The position numbers and the translations under genes were made by a program. A stretch of 52,809 nucleotides of DNA from Tubiluchus corallicola (lineage: Eukaryota; Priapulida; Priapulimorpha; Priapulimorphida; Tubiluchidae). The stretch spans positions 64,001 to 116,809 of the forward strand of contig JAQGDQ010000663.1 of the NCBI GenBank assembly GCA_030141605.1, in the 5' to 3' direction. This document shows, piece after piece, positions 46,941 to 52,809 of this stretch. Below the pieces are notes generated by a model. It was given only the letters and a program-made list of their open reading frames with translations. It was not told the DNA's origin and made no database searches. Positions within the stretch are counted from its first letter, which is position 1; each line of letters starts with the position of its first letter.

Positions 46941-47050
46941 GGTCTGTGACGAAGCACGGCCACCAATGCATTTTACTGCATTTTAGACCACTTTTGAGAC
47001 TGCTAAAAGCTATTTCCGCAAGGATGTTCATTAGTTTAAGGCAGACGTCA
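46940..47050 (+). repeat. Dispersed repeat shared with 30.1 and 30.5 kb
   Basis: accaatgcattttactgcat ... gctaaaagctatttcc ... gttca matches 30505-30590, and accaatgcatttt matches 30136-30148. Confidence 0.55.
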
Positions 47051-47104
47051 CTTCAAGCTTCTGACCCATAATTACAGGAAAAAAGTCAGAAAAAATCACA
47101 ATTA

Positions 47105-47160
47105 ATTTTAGCTATGGTTAGGTTAGGGTTAGGGGGTTTGGGTTAGGGTTAGTGTTCGGT
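47105..47160 (+). repeat. Short interstitial telomere-like TTAGGG stretch
   Basis: gttaggttagggttaggggg tttgggttagggttagtg: four to six variant TTAGGG units. Followed at 47205-47250 by three ~17-bp copies of gtgacttttttacc. Confidence 0.7.
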
Positions 47161-47622
47161 TAGCGTTATTTCTTTTTCTTGTGCCTTTTCCCCCTGGAAC
47201 TTTTTGCTGTGACTTTTTTACCTGTGACTTTTTTACCGGTGACTTTTATTAGTTGGATTCCATAATTACACACCAAATTAATAACCATAATAAGTTTCAA
47301 GTTTCATGTGTTTTGAACTGTAGAACTTTTGTGGTAATATGTGATTTATGGATATTAAATTTTAATAAAGGCACCCCCTAGAATTTAGCAAATCGTTCTA
47401 ATCCAGAAAAAATATTCATTTTGTTGTTGTAACTGCTACTGTGAAAGTGGGTGGGCAAACCTTTTGCTCCCACCCCTTGAATCCGCCACGGACCTTGTAA
47501 GATACAATTTCTTGTATGATCATCATAATTAATTTACAAATGTATCCAAGAAACTATAATTGTTTATCGTGAGGAGAAGGTGTAGTATTGCATTTTTGTA
47601 TTTGATGTGTCGCGTCTTAGAA

Positions 47623-52631
<5,009 letters not shown>

Positions 52632-52809
52632 TCGCAACTTTAAAGTGATTTTACTAATTACACGAGACGCTTATCACACTTTTATTTCTACATCCTTTTA
52701 ACAGGTTACGCTAGCATTGAAATAAGATTAACTTCCTAGACGGTTTGGCCTTTCCTTTAAGCATTAGTAATGGTATAGAGTTTGTTGATAATGTTTGCGA
52801 TGATTGCCT

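Overview
The window looks like AT-rich nuclear DNA of an invertebrate animal. Genes are split by many GT-AG introns of hundreds to thousands of bases, and introns and intergenic DNA hold LINE, Ty3/gypsy, SINE and terminal-inverted-repeat transposon relics plus many tandem arrays. A secreted protein with the order chitin-binding (CBM14) - LDL-receptor A - chitin deacetylase, next to galectin and PAN-like genes, suggests a chitin-making protostome. No species can be named from sequence alone.

Layout. 1-14254 (+): the 3' part (11 exons with matching phases, about 744 codons) of a 12-TM major facilitator gene of the MFSD8/CLN7 type, with one giant exon coding for an acidic, Ser-rich loop. Its introns carry two inverted copies of a TTAA-flanked, piggyBac-like non-autonomous element, LINE scraps, a ~330-bp TC tract and an exact 136-bp triplication that copies an exon end and its splice donor. 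14255-27480: a transposon graveyard, almost all on the minus strand. It holds a gypsy pol fragment (15.3-16.5 kb), a second gypsy element (16865-25013) with one LINE inserted between gag and protease (15-bp target duplication) and another inside its 5' LTR, and a LINE with a PHD-like finger (25.0-27.5 kb). 27.5-32.9 kb: no convincing gene; tandem arrays and dispersed repeats. 32963-39864 (+): a complete five-exon chitin-deacetylase-like gene whose catalytic motifs are largely lost, so probably a non-enzymatic chitin-binding protein. 39.9-43.6 kb: LINE 3' ends, one with a 20-bp target duplication, and a hAT-like element. 44183-45033 (+): the two C-terminal exons of a galectin, running straight into a 47-bp minisatellite made from its own last codons, stop codon and following bases. 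47623-52631 (+): a small three-exon gene with a signal peptide and PAN/Apple-like domain, carrying a one-base frameshift; its introns hold a LINE fragment, a tRNA-derived SINE with long (ATT)n and (TTATA)n tails, and a hAT-type MITE with 8-bp target duplications.

The most unusual pattern is that several unrelated tandem arrays here carry splice-site sequences. One is a 136-bp unit copying a donor. One is a ~20-bp array whose last unit is the acceptor of CDA exon 2. One is a 15-bp array that on the minus strand repeats a near-perfect donor consensus. One is a 37-bp array with an acceptor-like and a donor-like motif in every unit. One is a 47-bp array repeating GTAAGA. This is either a mutational habit of the genome (tandem duplication seeded at exon edges) or a source of new splice sites and introns. 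No CRISPR, rRNA or canonical tRNA gene was seen.
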